Shown piece after piece: positions 41,467 through 49,720 of a DNA stretch of 64,000 nt. The position numbers and the translations under genes are program-made. The DNA lies in assembly GCA_035295125.1 (NCBI GenBank), contig DATGJP010000003.1, positions 1 through 64,000 on the forward strand. Direction: 5' to 3'. Within the stretch, counting starts at the first letter, position 1, and each line of letters opens with the position of its first letter. The DNA comes from JAICMB01 sp035295125 (GTDB lineage Bacteria > Acidobacteriota > Terriglobia > Bryobacterales > Bryobacteraceae). The notes under the pieces are model-generated. The model did not search any database, had not been told where the DNA came from, and saw only the letters and a list, made by a program, of their open reading frames with translations.

Positions 41467-42342
41467 CTATTTTCTGGCCGCGAGCCGAAGTGCACGCTCG
41501 AACAGATCCGCCGACCCCATCGACCGGCACTGCTCCTCGAACCGAGGCTGCGGACCTTTCCAGCGAAGATCGTCAATTGTCTCGAAGACGGACACCTCGG
41601 TTCGCAGAGTCGCCAAGGTCCGAAACAGCAAAGCGTCGTTCCACGAACTGAACAGACTCGTCGAAAGCCGCCGCGCATTTGGAATCGAGGAGGGCCACTC
41701 ATGCCAGTCTTTCGGAATGTCTTCCAGGTGGGGATAAACCCGCAAGGTCGCAGCCGCTCCCTTTTCGCCCCACCCGGCGACCCCTGGAAACCCGTCGGCG
41801 CTATCACCGACCACCGCCAGGTAATCCGGAATCGACTCCGGTTTCACACCGAACTTTTCCTCCACCCCGGCTGCGTCCCGAGTGATATTCCGCCGCCTGT
41901 CCAGTTGAACAACCCTCGTGCCGGCCACGCACTGCCCGAGATCCTTGTCGGGGGTGCAAATGATGACCTGCCGCACCTGTTCGTTGAGCGCGGCCTTGGC
42001 GGCTGCCGAAGCAAGCGCGTCATCGGCCTCGTACTCCACCATCGGCCAAACCACGACACCCATCCCGCTCAAGTACTCCTCGAGCAACGGAAACTGCGCA
42101 AGAAGTTGTGGGGCGACCCCCTCACTGGTCTTGTATCCGGGATAAAGCTGGTTCCGGAACGACTCGATGACATGATCGGTAGCCACGCCGACGTGGGTGG
42201 CTCCGTACTCGATCATCCATAAGACGGACCGCAGCACTCCCTGCACCGCTCCAATCTCCCGCCCCTGGACATCCTGTGACGCGGGAACCGCGAAAAAATG
42301 GCGAAACAGCTCATACGTTCCGTCGATCAGGTGCACGTCCAT
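41467..42342 (-). CDS. 5'-3' exonuclease / flap-nuclease family
   Basis: 291 aa from the ATG at 42342 (MDVHLIDGTYELFRHFF). Metal-binding acidic motifs fit the PolI N-terminal nuclease family: the first Asp in LIDGTYELF, VEYEADDALAS, CTPDKDLGQCV, and the H3TH segment VVGDSADGFPGVAGWGEKGAA. The H3TH has Gly where Asn is common (GDSxDN). It stands alone without a polymerase domain, like ExoIX/Xni-type enzymes. The gene is separate from the downstream giant genes. A role in flap or gap processing is known for the family; its exact role here is not evident. Confidence 0.88.
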   Translation of the reverse strand: MDVHLIDGTYELFRHFFAVPASQDVQGREIGAVQGVLRSVLWMIEYGATHVGVATDHVIESFRNQLYPGYKTSEGVAPQLLAQFPLLEEYLSGMGVVVWPMVEYEADDALASAAAKAALNEQVRQVIICTPDKDLGQCVAGTRVVQLDRRRNITRDAAGVEEKFGVKPESIPDYLAVVGDSADGFPGVAGWGEKGAAATLRVYPHLEDIPKDWHEWPSSIPNARRLSTSLFSSWNDALLFRTLATLRTEVSVFETIDDLRWKGPQPRFEEQCRSMGSADLFERALRLAARK

Positions 42343-42372
42343 GGGTCCGAGTATACCTGTCACCCAGTCTTC

Positions 42373-42535
42373 CCGGCGTGCCTGTGATAGGACTCTTCGC
42401 ATCCCGCAACGATTTGGGGGATGTGAAGACGGTGATGCAGGCAGTGAGCCAGCGGCAGGTTGCTAAACCGCCTGCCCGTAGCTGTGAAAATCGCCGGCCA
42501 GCGCCCGTTGGCAACAATGCACCACCTTGTTTTCA
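42373..42535. repeat. Mosaic family A / family B element
   Basis: The left part (TTCGCATCCCGCAACGATT, GGGGGATGTG) is family A. At about 42425 it changes into family B (GGTGATGCAGGCAGTGAGCC, then CCAGCGCCCGTTGGCAAC as at 4945). The core stem is decayed (GCGGCAGGTT and AAACCGCC). It lies in the 357-bp gap upstream of the FHA operon. Confidence 0.65.
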
Positions 42536-42628
42536 TCCATTTCCGGACTTACCCCGCTGTAAAACCAGGAACCCGGCGGAACCCGAAAAACCCCACGAAT
42601 TCAGCATCACCCGAAACAAACCGTTCGC

Positions 42629-42657
42629 TTACGACACACGGTTATCTGGACTATAAT
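42629..42657 (+). promoter_or_regulatory. Sigma-70-like promoter of the FHA-kinase operon
   Basis: TATAAT (42652-42657) is a perfect -10, with a weak -35 TTACGA (42629-42634) 17 bp upstream. Transcription would begin near 42664, about 36 bases before the ATG at 42700, which has GGGAG as ribosome site. Confidence 0.6.
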
Positions 42658-42699
42658 TCATTAGCATCCCCTAGGTAACAAACCCGTCGGGAGAACACG

Positions 42700-44457
42700 A
42701 TGGACGAACGCATTATCATCCGGCACCTTAGCGCCAGCAAAGCCAACCAGGTGGAAGAATTCCCACTCAAGCAGTTCCAGGAGATCACGATCGGGCGCGA
42801 GGAAGGTTGTCAGGTCAAGTACGACGCCGATCGCGAGGACCTGGTGAGCCGCAAGCACACCAGGATCACGGTGGTCCCGGGACCTACGCCGGAATTCACA
42901 ATCGCCGACCTGGGAAGCCGGAACGGAACTTTCGTCAACAAAAAGCGGATCTTCAGTCCCGTGAAGCTTTCGCCCGGAGACCTGGTGCAGTTCGGCGCCG
43001 GCGGCCCCGAGTTCCAGTTCGATATCGAACCGAAGCCACAACCGGCGATCCGTCCGACCCGGTTTGCCGCGGAAGTCGCGCCCGCTCCTGAAGTCATCCT
43101 CCCGCCTACACGCGAAGCGTCCATGGGTTATCAGCCCAGCTACGGTGGCACCCCGACGCCGCCCATCGGAAACTTCGCGCCACCGATGGGTGTCGGCAAA
43201 GCGACCGTCGAGCGCATGATCACGCAATCCAAGAAGCAGACCCGCACACAGATGTATGTCGTCTTCGGCGCGGTCCTGCTTGTGATTCTGTCGGCTGTCG
43301 GTTTCGCCCTGGCGCGCAAGGGCAAGAGCACCACCACCATCATCGAGCGGACCACGTCGTCAAACAGCGTCAGCCCCACGCAGGTCGCCCAGGCTGCCCT
43401 GGATTCCGTTGTGCTTTTCGAAGTGGGTTGGAAGCTCGTCGACGTCGAAAACGGGCGGCAGGTCTATCACGTCTATTCTCCCAATGTGAAACGGGAGAAG
43501 AACGGAAAGCTGTCGGAGCTGGTTCCCGGGGCAGGCAGCTATTTGCCCGTGTTCGTGCCGCTCGGCAACAATATGGAGCCGATGCTGACCACCGACGATG
43601 GCGGAGGCAAGTACAAACCAATCGGCGGCAGGCACACCGGCTCGGGTTTCGTAGTGAGCTCCGACGGGTTTCTGCTGACGAACCGGCACGTGGCCGCCTC
43701 TTGGTATACGCGCTACAACTGGGACCCCGACGATCATGTCGGCCTGGTGTTGGAATTCGACGAGAACATGCAACTGAAGCGGCGCCTGGCGATCAGCGCT
43801 CAGCAATTTCCGGCCTGGGTCCCTGCCAATGGACGCTTCATGATCGCCGGCACACTCGACCCGTCGAACGTCAAGATTCTCACGAAACCGATCTCCGGCA
43901 AAACGCTCGAAGGACGCAATGACTACATGGATGTGACCTTCGCCAAGAACCGCGTCCGCATCCCGGGCAAGCTGGCCCGCGTTTCCGACGAGATCGATGT
44001 CGCGATGGTAAAAATCGACCTCCCGCGTTCGCTAAAGAAATTGGATCTCAACGACAACTACGACTCCATTAAACCCGGCGACGCCGCCATCGTAATGGGC
44101 TACCCGGCCGTTTCTCCCGCCGTCGTCGCGGTCACCGGATCGAAAGATGTCTTCAATCCCCAAACCGAAGCCAAGGTGATTCCGGACCCGACCGTGAGCG
44201 TGGGCAACATCGGCCGTGTCATCCGCGGCTCGGACGCTAACTCCTCGGACGGGGTGGTCAGCACCATGGGCGACCTTTACCAGCTCACCGTCAATTCCAC
44301 GGGCGGAGGAAACAGCGGCGGCCCGGTATTCGACGATCAAGGCCGCGTCATCGCGATCTATACCTCCGGCCGCGCTCTTGCCGGCGCCACCGTCTCATTC
44401 GCCGTCCCGATTCGCTACGGCATGGAACTGATGGGAGTGAACAAGGTCACGCGGTAA
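42700..44457 (+). CDS. FHA-domain membrane protein with trypsin-like protease domain
   Basis: 585 aa. An N-terminal FHA domain (about 28-105) has GR (32-33), S50-R51 with KH, and N75 in LGSRNGTFVN, the residues that bind phosphothreonine. A linker and one transmembrane helix (about 184-206) follow. The outer part is a chymotrypsin-fold protease with His330 (TNRHVAA), Asp433 (EIDVAMVKI) and Ser539 (GGGNSGGPVF), a complete triad. So a cytoplasmic phosphopeptide reader is joined to an extracytoplasmic HtrA-like protease without a PDZ domain. It heads an operon with two kinases and a PP2C phosphatase, the natural writers and eraser for its FHA ligand. Confidence 0.92.
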   Translation: MDERIIIRHLSASKANQVEEFPLKQFQEITIGREEGCQVKYDADREDLVSRKHTRITVVPGPTPEFTIADLGSRNGTFVNKKRIFSPVKLSPGDLVQFGAGGPEFQFDIEPKPQPAIRPTRFAAEVAPAPEVILPPTREASMGYQPSYGGTPTPPIGNFAPPMGVGKATVERMITQSKKQTRTQMYVVFGAVLLVILSAVGFALARKGKSTTTIIERTTSSNSVSPTQVAQAALDSVVLFEVGWKLVDVENGRQVYHVYSPNVKREKNGKLSELVPGAGSYLPVFVPLGNNMEPMLTTDDGGGKYKPIGGRHTGSGFVVSSDGFLLTNRHVAASWYTRYNWDPDDHVGLVLEFDENMQLKRRLAISAQQFPAWVPANGRFMIAGTLDPSNVKILTKPISGKTLEGRNDYMDVTFAKNRVRIPGKLARVSDEIDVAMVKIDLPRSLKKLDLNDNYDSIKPGDAAIVMGYPAVSPAVVAVTGSKDVFNPQTEAKVIPDPTVSVGNIGRVIRGSDANSSDGVVSTMGDLYQLTVNSTGGGNSGGPVFDDQGRVIAIYTSGRALAGATVSFAVPIRYGMELMGVNKVTR

Positions 44458-44489
44458 AACAAGCCTCAGCTTGTACAGCGGTTTGTAGC

Positions 44490-45683
44490 ATGTCACGCTT
44501 TCTCAACGAAGTCGTCGGCGACTACCGGCTCATCGAGTTCGTCGGAGCGGGAGGCATGGGCGAGGTCTACCGCGCCCTGCATCAACCGACGGGCCGGCTG
44601 GTGGCGGTCAAGGTGCTCACGGATGGCACGCTCGATCCCAACACCGTTACGCGCTTTCGCAACGAGGCGCGTATCCAGGCGAGTCTGAATCATCCCGGCG
44701 TCGCCTCGCTGATCGAGTTTCACGAATGGAACGGCCGTCCAACCATCGTTATGGAGTTTGTGGATGGCGAGACGCTGAGCGAAGCCGTCGCCTCCCGCGG
44801 ACATCTCTCGGTGCACCGCGCCGTGGCCATCACACGCGCACTCGCCCGAACTCTGGATTACGTCCACGCCAAGGGCATCATCCATCGCGACCTGAAATGC
44901 GGCAACGTGAAGATCACCAGCGGCGGCCAGGTGAAGCTTCTCGACTTCGGGATTGCCCGCGATCATGCCGCTTCCCACTTGACGCGAACCGGATTCTTCG
45001 TCGGTACCTTTGAGAGCCTGGCGCCCGAGCAGATCGAAGGCAAGGACGCGAGCGTGGCGTCCGACATCTGGGCGATGGGAATTATTCTCTATGAAGCGCT
45101 GGCAGGCCGCGGACCTTTTGACGGAGTCGGAGTGCCTGAGATCTTCGCCCGCATTGTCATGGCGGACCACACGCCGGCGTCCAAACTGAATCCTGAAGTT
45201 CCCCCGGATCTCGATCGCATTATTGCCAAATGTCTTCGAAAGCGCCCAGCCGAACGCTATCAGTCGATGATGGAGCTGGAACAGGACCTGGCGCGAATCA
45301 ACGCCAAGAGCAGCTCGCAGACAGCCGTCCCAGCGCCCAAAATCAAGCCGCTTTACGTGGGCCTGCTGGCCTTCGTCGCCGTGATCGTCATTTTGGCGGT
45401 CTGGATCGTCCCGCGGCAGAACGGCAGCGAGGGAAAGACAACGAAACCGGCACCCGTCACCGGCCAGACCAACAAGGTCGTGACCGTGGATGTGGTCGGA
45501 GGTAGGGCCAGCGTCTACAAAGACGCAAAGCTCCTCGGAACGACACCCTATGCTGCTTCAGGACGCCCCGGTGAAACCATCGATTTGATCCTGCGCCGGG
45601 ACGGCTATCGCGACCTGCCTGTCGAATTCGACGTGGGCGAAAGAAACTACTACAGCTACACAATGGACCCGGTGAAACACTGA
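44490..45683 (+). CDS. Ser/Thr protein kinase with C-terminal PEGA-like domain
   Basis: 397 aa. Kinase motifs are intact: GAGGMGEVY, VAVKVL, HRDLKCGNVKI, LLDFGIAR and LAPEQIEG. A transmembrane helix (about 288-308, GLLAFVAVIVILAVWIV) precedes a short PEGA-like domain (VVGGRASVYKDAKLLGTTPY...), a beta domain often found outside the membrane and possibly binding cell wall. It lies 32 bases behind the FHA protease gene, and its stop overlaps the PP2C start in TGATG, so translation is coupled. It probably phosphorylates operon partners. Confidence 0.93.
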   Translation: MSRFLNEVVGDYRLIEFVGAGGMGEVYRALHQPTGRLVAVKVLTDGTLDPNTVTRFRNEARIQASLNHPGVASLIEFHEWNGRPTIVMEFVDGETLSEAVASRGHLSVHRAVAITRALARTLDYVHAKGIIHRDLKCGNVKITSGGQVKLLDFGIARDHAASHLTRTGFFVGTFESLAPEQIEGKDASVASDIWAMGIILYEALAGRGPFDGVGVPEIFARIVMADHTPASKLNPEVPPDLDRIIAKCLRKRPAERYQSMMELEQDLARINAKSSSQTAVPAPKIKPLYVGLLAFVAVIVILAVWIVPRQNGSEGKTTKPAPVTGQTNKVVTVDVVGGRASVYKDAKLLGTTPYAASGRPGETIDLILRRDGYRDLPVEFDVGERNYYSYTMDPVKH

Positions 45684-46549
45684 TGAGCATATTCGATTTG
45701 TGGCGTCGCAAATCCGGTGGGGCAGACCTCGAGCCAGCCGAAATCCTCGATCCGGAAATCGCCCTACTCTCGGACGTCGGGTGCCACCGGCCGGTCAATC
45801 AGGATACCGGACGCGTGACGTTGCCGGCCGATGAAGCACGCCGGCGCGCACGCGGCGTATTGATCGCCGTCGCGGATGGCATGGGCGGACAACAAGGTGG
45901 TGAACTCGCCAGCCAGTGGGCCATCGAAGTAATCAGCCGCGTATACTACGAAAGAAATGGCGACCTGACCTCCGACCTGGTCCACGCGTTTCAGGAGGCA
46001 AACCGCCATATTCACAAGAACTCTATCCAGGATGAGTCGTTGCACGGCATGGGAACTACATGCACGGCGCTGGTTCTTCACAACGGCCAGGCTCACAGCG
46101 GCCACGTCGGCGACAGCCGCCTGTATCTCGTTCGCGGCGGCGAGATATATCTGATGACCGAAGATCACTCCGCGGTTATGGAGCTGGTGAAGCAGGGTGT
46201 ACTCACGCTAGAAGAAGCGCGCCATCACACCGACCGGAATGTCATCAACCGCGCTCTCGGCACCCGCTCGGAAGTGGAAGTGGATACCTGGAACGAGCCG
46301 CTGCCGCTCAAGCCCGGCGATCACTTCCTCATCTGTTCCGACGGCCTTTATGAGCGTGTGGAAGACGCCGAGATGAAGGATGCTATTCTTTCCCAGCCGC
46401 CCCCGGAAGCCTGCCAGGCGCTCATCGATCTGGCAAAGCAGCGGGGCGGCTACGATAATATAACGGTCGCAGTGGCAAGGGTTGAAGTGCGCGGCAACGG
46501 TGAGAAAAAGATTGCCCGCGAAACGCGAGAAGTAGAGGTGCAGGCATGA
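45683..46549 (+). CDS. PP2C-family Ser/Thr phosphatase
   Basis: 288 aa. Metal-binding and signature segments are in order: DVGCHRPVNQDTG (N-terminal Asp), VADGMGGQQGGELAS, GHVGDSRLYLVRGG, CSDGLYERV and GGYDNITVAVARV. These match PP2C/PrpC/Stp-type metal-dependent phosphatases, so it should reverse phosphorylation by the flanking kinases. No membrane segment, so cytoplasmic. Its stop overlaps the next kinase start by 4 bases (ATGA). Confidence 0.95.
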   Translation: MSIFDLWRRKSGGADLEPAEILDPEIALLSDVGCHRPVNQDTGRVTLPADEARRRARGVLIAVADGMGGQQGGELASQWAIEVISRVYYERNGDLTSDLVHAFQEANRHIHKNSIQDESLHGMGTTCTALVLHNGQAHSGHVGDSRLYLVRGGEIYLMTEDHSAVMELVKQGVLTLEEARHHTDRNVINRALGTRSEVEVDTWNEPLPLKPGDHFLICSDGLYERVEDAEMKDAILSQPPPEACQALIDLAKQRGGYDNITVAVARVEVRGNGEKKIARETREVEVQA

Positions 46550-47814
46550 TCGGCCAAACGGTTGGCCAATACAAGATTCTCGAAAAGCTTGGCGAGGGCG
46601 GCATGGGTACCGTCTACAAGGCCATCGACGTAATGATCGAGCGGCAGGTCGCCATAAAGATGCTGCGGGCGGAAATCGCACGGCAGCCCGAGCTCGTGGA
46701 GCGGTTCCGAGCCGAAGCGATTACGCTCGCCAAGCTCAACACGCCGGGCATCGCTACGCTCTACAACTTTTTCCGCGCCGGCGAAGATTACTTTATGGTG
46801 ATGGAGTTCGTCTCCGGACGCACTCTCGAGTCGCTTCTGCGTCAGTACGGCGCAATGCCCTGGCGCGAAGCGGTGGCCATCTTCTGCAAAGCGCTGGATG
46901 GCATCGAACCGGCCCACCGCATGGGAATCATGCACCGCGACATCAAGCCTGCGAACATCATGCTGACCGAATCCGGCGACGTAAAGATCATGGACTTCGG
47001 AATCGCGCGGGTGCTGGGCGCGGCTCGCATGACCCGCGAGGGGCGCATGGTGGGCACCCTCGAATACGTTTCGCCGGAACGTGTGCGCGGTAAGGAAACG
47101 GATGTCCGCTCCGACATCTATTCTCTCGGCGTGGTGCTTTACGAGATGCTCAGCGGCCGGCTGCCGTTCGAAAGCGACAGCGAATACGAGCTGATGAAGG
47201 GCCACCTGGAGGTCGCACCGCCGCCGATGGCCAGCCTGGGACGTCAGGTACCGCCAATCATCGAGAGCCTCATGATGCGGGCCCTCGCGAAAGCACCCGA
47301 GGCGCGCTATCAGAGCTGTGCCGAATTCGCGGCGGCCATGCGCGCTTGTTTGCAGCAGCCGATGCCGGAGTACCCGCCTGCCGTCGAGCCGCACCAGGCG
47401 AAGGCGACTCGCTTCGAAGCGGCGGCCGTCCCCGTCGCCACCCCGCAATATGCGCCGCCCTCAGCCACTCCGCCGAAGAAAACCTGGGCCTATATTGTGG
47501 TGGGATCCGCGGCAGCGCTTCTCGTGATTGTGGTCGTGGTCGCGGTGTTCATGTTGATGCGTCCGAAGCCGGCGTCCTCTGCGACAAATCCACAAACTCC
47601 AGCGCCCGCGATCACTCAACCGGCTGTAGCAACTCCAACCGCTCAACCCGCCGCAGGCAGTGCCGACGAGATTCTCAAAAACGCAGTGCCCTTGCCAGAC
47701 TCCGGAGTGTCGGCCGAACCGGCTGCCCGAACCGCGGCAAAGAAGCATGAGCCGACACCCGAAGAAGAGCAAGCCCGCAAGCGTGCAGCGGCATTGAAGG
47801 CTCTAGACCAGTGA
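46546..47814 (+). CDS. Ser/Thr protein kinase, membrane-anchored
   Basis: 422 aa. The complete kinase has GEGGMGTVYKA, VAIKML, HRDIKPANIML, IMDFGIAR and SPERVRGKE. A transmembrane segment (about 308-332, AYIVVGSAAALLVIVVVVAVFML) is followed by a Pro/Ala-rich extracytoplasmic tail ending in charged repeats (EEEQARKRAAALKAL). Second kinase of the operon. Its stop TGA overlaps the ATG of the next gene in TGATG. Confidence 0.93.
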   Translation: MIGQTVGQYKILEKLGEGGMGTVYKAIDVMIERQVAIKMLRAEIARQPELVERFRAEAITLAKLNTPGIATLYNFFRAGEDYFMVMEFVSGRTLESLLRQYGAMPWREAVAIFCKALDGIEPAHRMGIMHRDIKPANIMLTESGDVKIMDFGIARVLGAARMTREGRMVGTLEYVSPERVRGKETDVRSDIYSLGVVLYEMLSGRLPFESDSEYELMKGHLEVAPPPMASLGRQVPPIIESLMMRALAKAPEARYQSCAEFAAAMRACLQQPMPEYPPAVEPHQAKATRFEAAAVPVATPQYAPPSATPPKKTWAYIVVGSAAALLVIVVVVAVFMLMRPKPASSATNPQTPAPAITQPAVATPTAQPAAGSADEILKNAVPLPDSGVSAEPAARTAAKKHEPTPEEEQARKRAAALKALDQ

Positions 47815-48740
47815 TGAAGATCCCGGAGTCGCATCCCGCGGGGATTGGGAGGATGTGGAAGGGTGAAGCAGGCGGTTTCGCCTGCCTTTGGACCGCGCCA
47901 CAACGTACACGCGAAACCGCCTGTGCCGCCTTCTCCACCCTTCCAAAGCAGTTGCTGGCCTGCATAGCCATACTTCTATTTGCAGCAGCCGCACTGTTCG
48001 CCCAGTCCGGCGGCAAGCCGATCAGCAAGAAAGGCCTCCTCGACGCCATTCACATTGGAGGCCTTTCCAACGCCGAACTAGTCGAACTCGTGCGCACCCG
48101 CGGTGTCAGCTTTGCACTGACCCCGGATATCGAAACAGAGCTCCGCCAGGCCCACGCCAGCGCAGAGCTGATCGAAGCGGTCCGCACCAACAACCGGAGT
48201 GGCGCGCCGCCCGCAAAGCCCTCCGCCATGCCTCCGCCCGGAGGATCCGTACTTCCACCTCCGGCCCCCGTTTATCCGCAGACACCTGGAATCTACATCA
48301 GCAAAGCCGGCCGCTGGACTCCTTTAGTCGCCGAAGGGCTTTCCTGGAAGCATGAGGGCATACTCAAGAAATTCGGCACCGCCGGAATCGGCAAGGGAAG
48401 CCTGCGCGGAGAGGTGCCCGGCAATCGTAGCCCCGTCGCCGTGTCCGATCCCGCGACGTTCCTGATTTGTACCGAGCCCGGTGCCAATGTCTCTTCTTAC
48501 GTTCTTCTGCGCATGCACCGCAAAAACGATAACCGCGAGTTCCGCGTGCCTGCCGAAACCCTGTTGCACCCCCGCGCCGACAAACAGGACGTTATCCCAT
48601 TCTCTTCGCGGCGTGTAGCGGACCGCTTGTTTACCGTCACCTTCTCCGAAGGGACCGGCGACTACGGCTTTCTTCTACCCGGCGCAACCGAAGGTGAATC
48701 CCAAAGCGGCAAGGTTCTGAGCTTCCGCGTGGGAGAGTAA
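47814..48740 (+). CDS. Secreted hypothetical protein, N-terminus created by a repeat element
   Basis: 308 aa from the ATG that overlaps the kinase stop. Residues 3-45 are encoded by a family A repeat. Right after it comes QLLACIAILLFAAAALFAQ, a normal signal-peptide core. Removing the repeat would join MK to that core and give an ideal leader. The mature part has ISKKGLLDAIHIGGLSNAELVELVRTRGV, a helical segment, then a Pro linker and a beta-rich domain beginning GIYISKAGRWTPL. The same two-part plan occurs in the convergent gene at 48741. No known function; as the last gene of the kinase operon it may act outside the membrane with the protease. Confidence 0.75.
   Translation: MKIPESHPAGIGRMWKGEAGGFACLWTAPQRTRETACAAFSTLPKQLLACIAILLFAAAALFAQSGGKPISKKGLLDAIHIGGLSNAELVELVRTRGVSFALTPDIETELRQAHASAELIEAVRTNNRSGAPPAKPSAMPPPGGSVLPPPAPVYPQTPGIYISKAGRWTPLVAEGLSWKHEGILKKFGTAGIGKGSLRGEVPGNRSPVAVSDPATFLICTEPGANVSSYVLLRMHRKNDNREFRVPAETLLHPRADKQDVIPFSSRRVADRLFTVTFSEGTGDYGFLLPGATEGESQSGKVLSFRVGE
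47820..47948 (+). repeat. Family A element inserted behind a start codon
   Basis: Exactly 129 nt (43 codons) lie between AAG (47817-47819) and the end of a second AAG (47946-47948). It contains GCATCCCGCGGGGATTGGG, GATGTGGAAGGGTGAAGC, the core AGGCGGTTTCGCCTGCC, CGCGAAACCGCCTGTGCC and CCACCCTTCCA. The outer arms GGAAGGGTG and CACCCTTCC are inverted. The AAG at both ends could be a target duplication. Confidence 0.85.
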
Positions 48741-49694
48741 TCAGTCGACGCCGAAATCGTAGCCCTTGCCCTGAATCCCCTTAATCGTATCCGCCGATCC
48801 GAGGATGTAGAACAGGTACTCGCCCTTGGCGAGCGCACTCGGCTCCAGACGATAAAGCTTGGGTCCGACTTCTTTGGAGTCATACGGCTTCATGGTCTCC
48901 ATGCGAAGCCCCTGCTTGGACCCAACAAAGCCGCTCGTTGCCGCGACCTCGAGCTCGCGGCGATCCTGCTTGGTATAAAGCGTCGCCAGAACCAGCTCAT
49001 CGATGCCGACACCTTCCGGCGGCCGGAAATAGAACACCGGGGCGGTTTCTTTTACCCGGGTCTTGGCCGAGCCGCCGAGCAGATATGCGTCGGTTTTCAC
49101 GCTCTTCACCCCCAGCGTGACGACATGACCCAGGCGGCCGGCAGCTTTCGCTGAGGCCAGAGTCTTAATATCGACCTTCACAAGCTGGCCTTCGTTGAGA
49201 TAATACAAGCCCGGCTCCGCGGGCACCTGGCTCGGATCTACCGTCGGAGCCACCGGAACTGGCGCTCCAGGAGACGCCGCGGTCGGCGTGGCGGCCATCG
49301 GAGGAGCGTCTGTTGCCGCCGGTGGCGCGGTCGGGCTGGCTGCCATGGGCGGTGGCGCCGGAACTGGCGCCGCAACTGGAGGAGCCTGGCTTGGATCCAT
49401 CATGAACTTGATCACGGCATCCGACACGCCCGCCTTTTTGAGCTTCAGGATGTCATCCACTCCCAGGTCGAACGGCTTCTCGTTTTTTCTGATCTGGGCG
49501 ATGATCAAATCGTCCGAGACCTGAGCTTGTGCCAGCCTACAGACATCGTCAACCGTGAGCCCTGCCGGCTTCGTCGCGGCGGCCGATTTCCGGGCCGGAG
49601 CCGGAGCCTTCTTAGGCTGCTGAGGCGCATCCAATGGCAGCGGCGTTTGCGCGAACGCCGCAACGCTACACACTGACAGAATTAAGAATTTCAT
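48741..49694 (-). CDS. Secreted hypothetical protein related to the convergent neighbour
   Basis: 317 aa from the ATG at 49694 (MKFLILSVCSVAAFAQ leader); a TTG two codons earlier is less likely. After the leader comes a helical segment (GLTVDDVCRLAQAQVSDDLIIAQIRKN and VDDILKLKKAGVSDAVIKFMM), then a Pro/Ala linker and a beta-rich C-terminal domain beginning GLYYLNEGQLVKV. This matches the plan of the gene at 47814. Its stop codon begins at the base after that gene's stop, so the two are tail to tail with no spacer. Function unknown. Confidence 0.8.
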   Translation of the reverse strand: MKFLILSVCSVAAFAQTPLPLDAPQQPKKAPAPARKSAAATKPAGLTVDDVCRLAQAQVSDDLIIAQIRKNEKPFDLGVDDILKLKKAGVSDAVIKFMMDPSQAPPVAAPVPAPPPMAASPTAPPAATDAPPMAATPTAASPGAPVPVAPTVDPSQVPAEPGLYYLNEGQLVKVDIKTLASAKAAGRLGHVVTLGVKSVKTDAYLLGGSAKTRVKETAPVFYFRPPEGVGIDELVLATLYTKQDRRELEVAATSGFVGSKQGLRMETMKPYDSKEVGPKLYRLEPSALAKGEYLFYILGSADTIKGIQGKGYDFGVD

Positions 49695-49720
49695 TGCCAA
49701 CCTACGACACCCTTTTCGTT

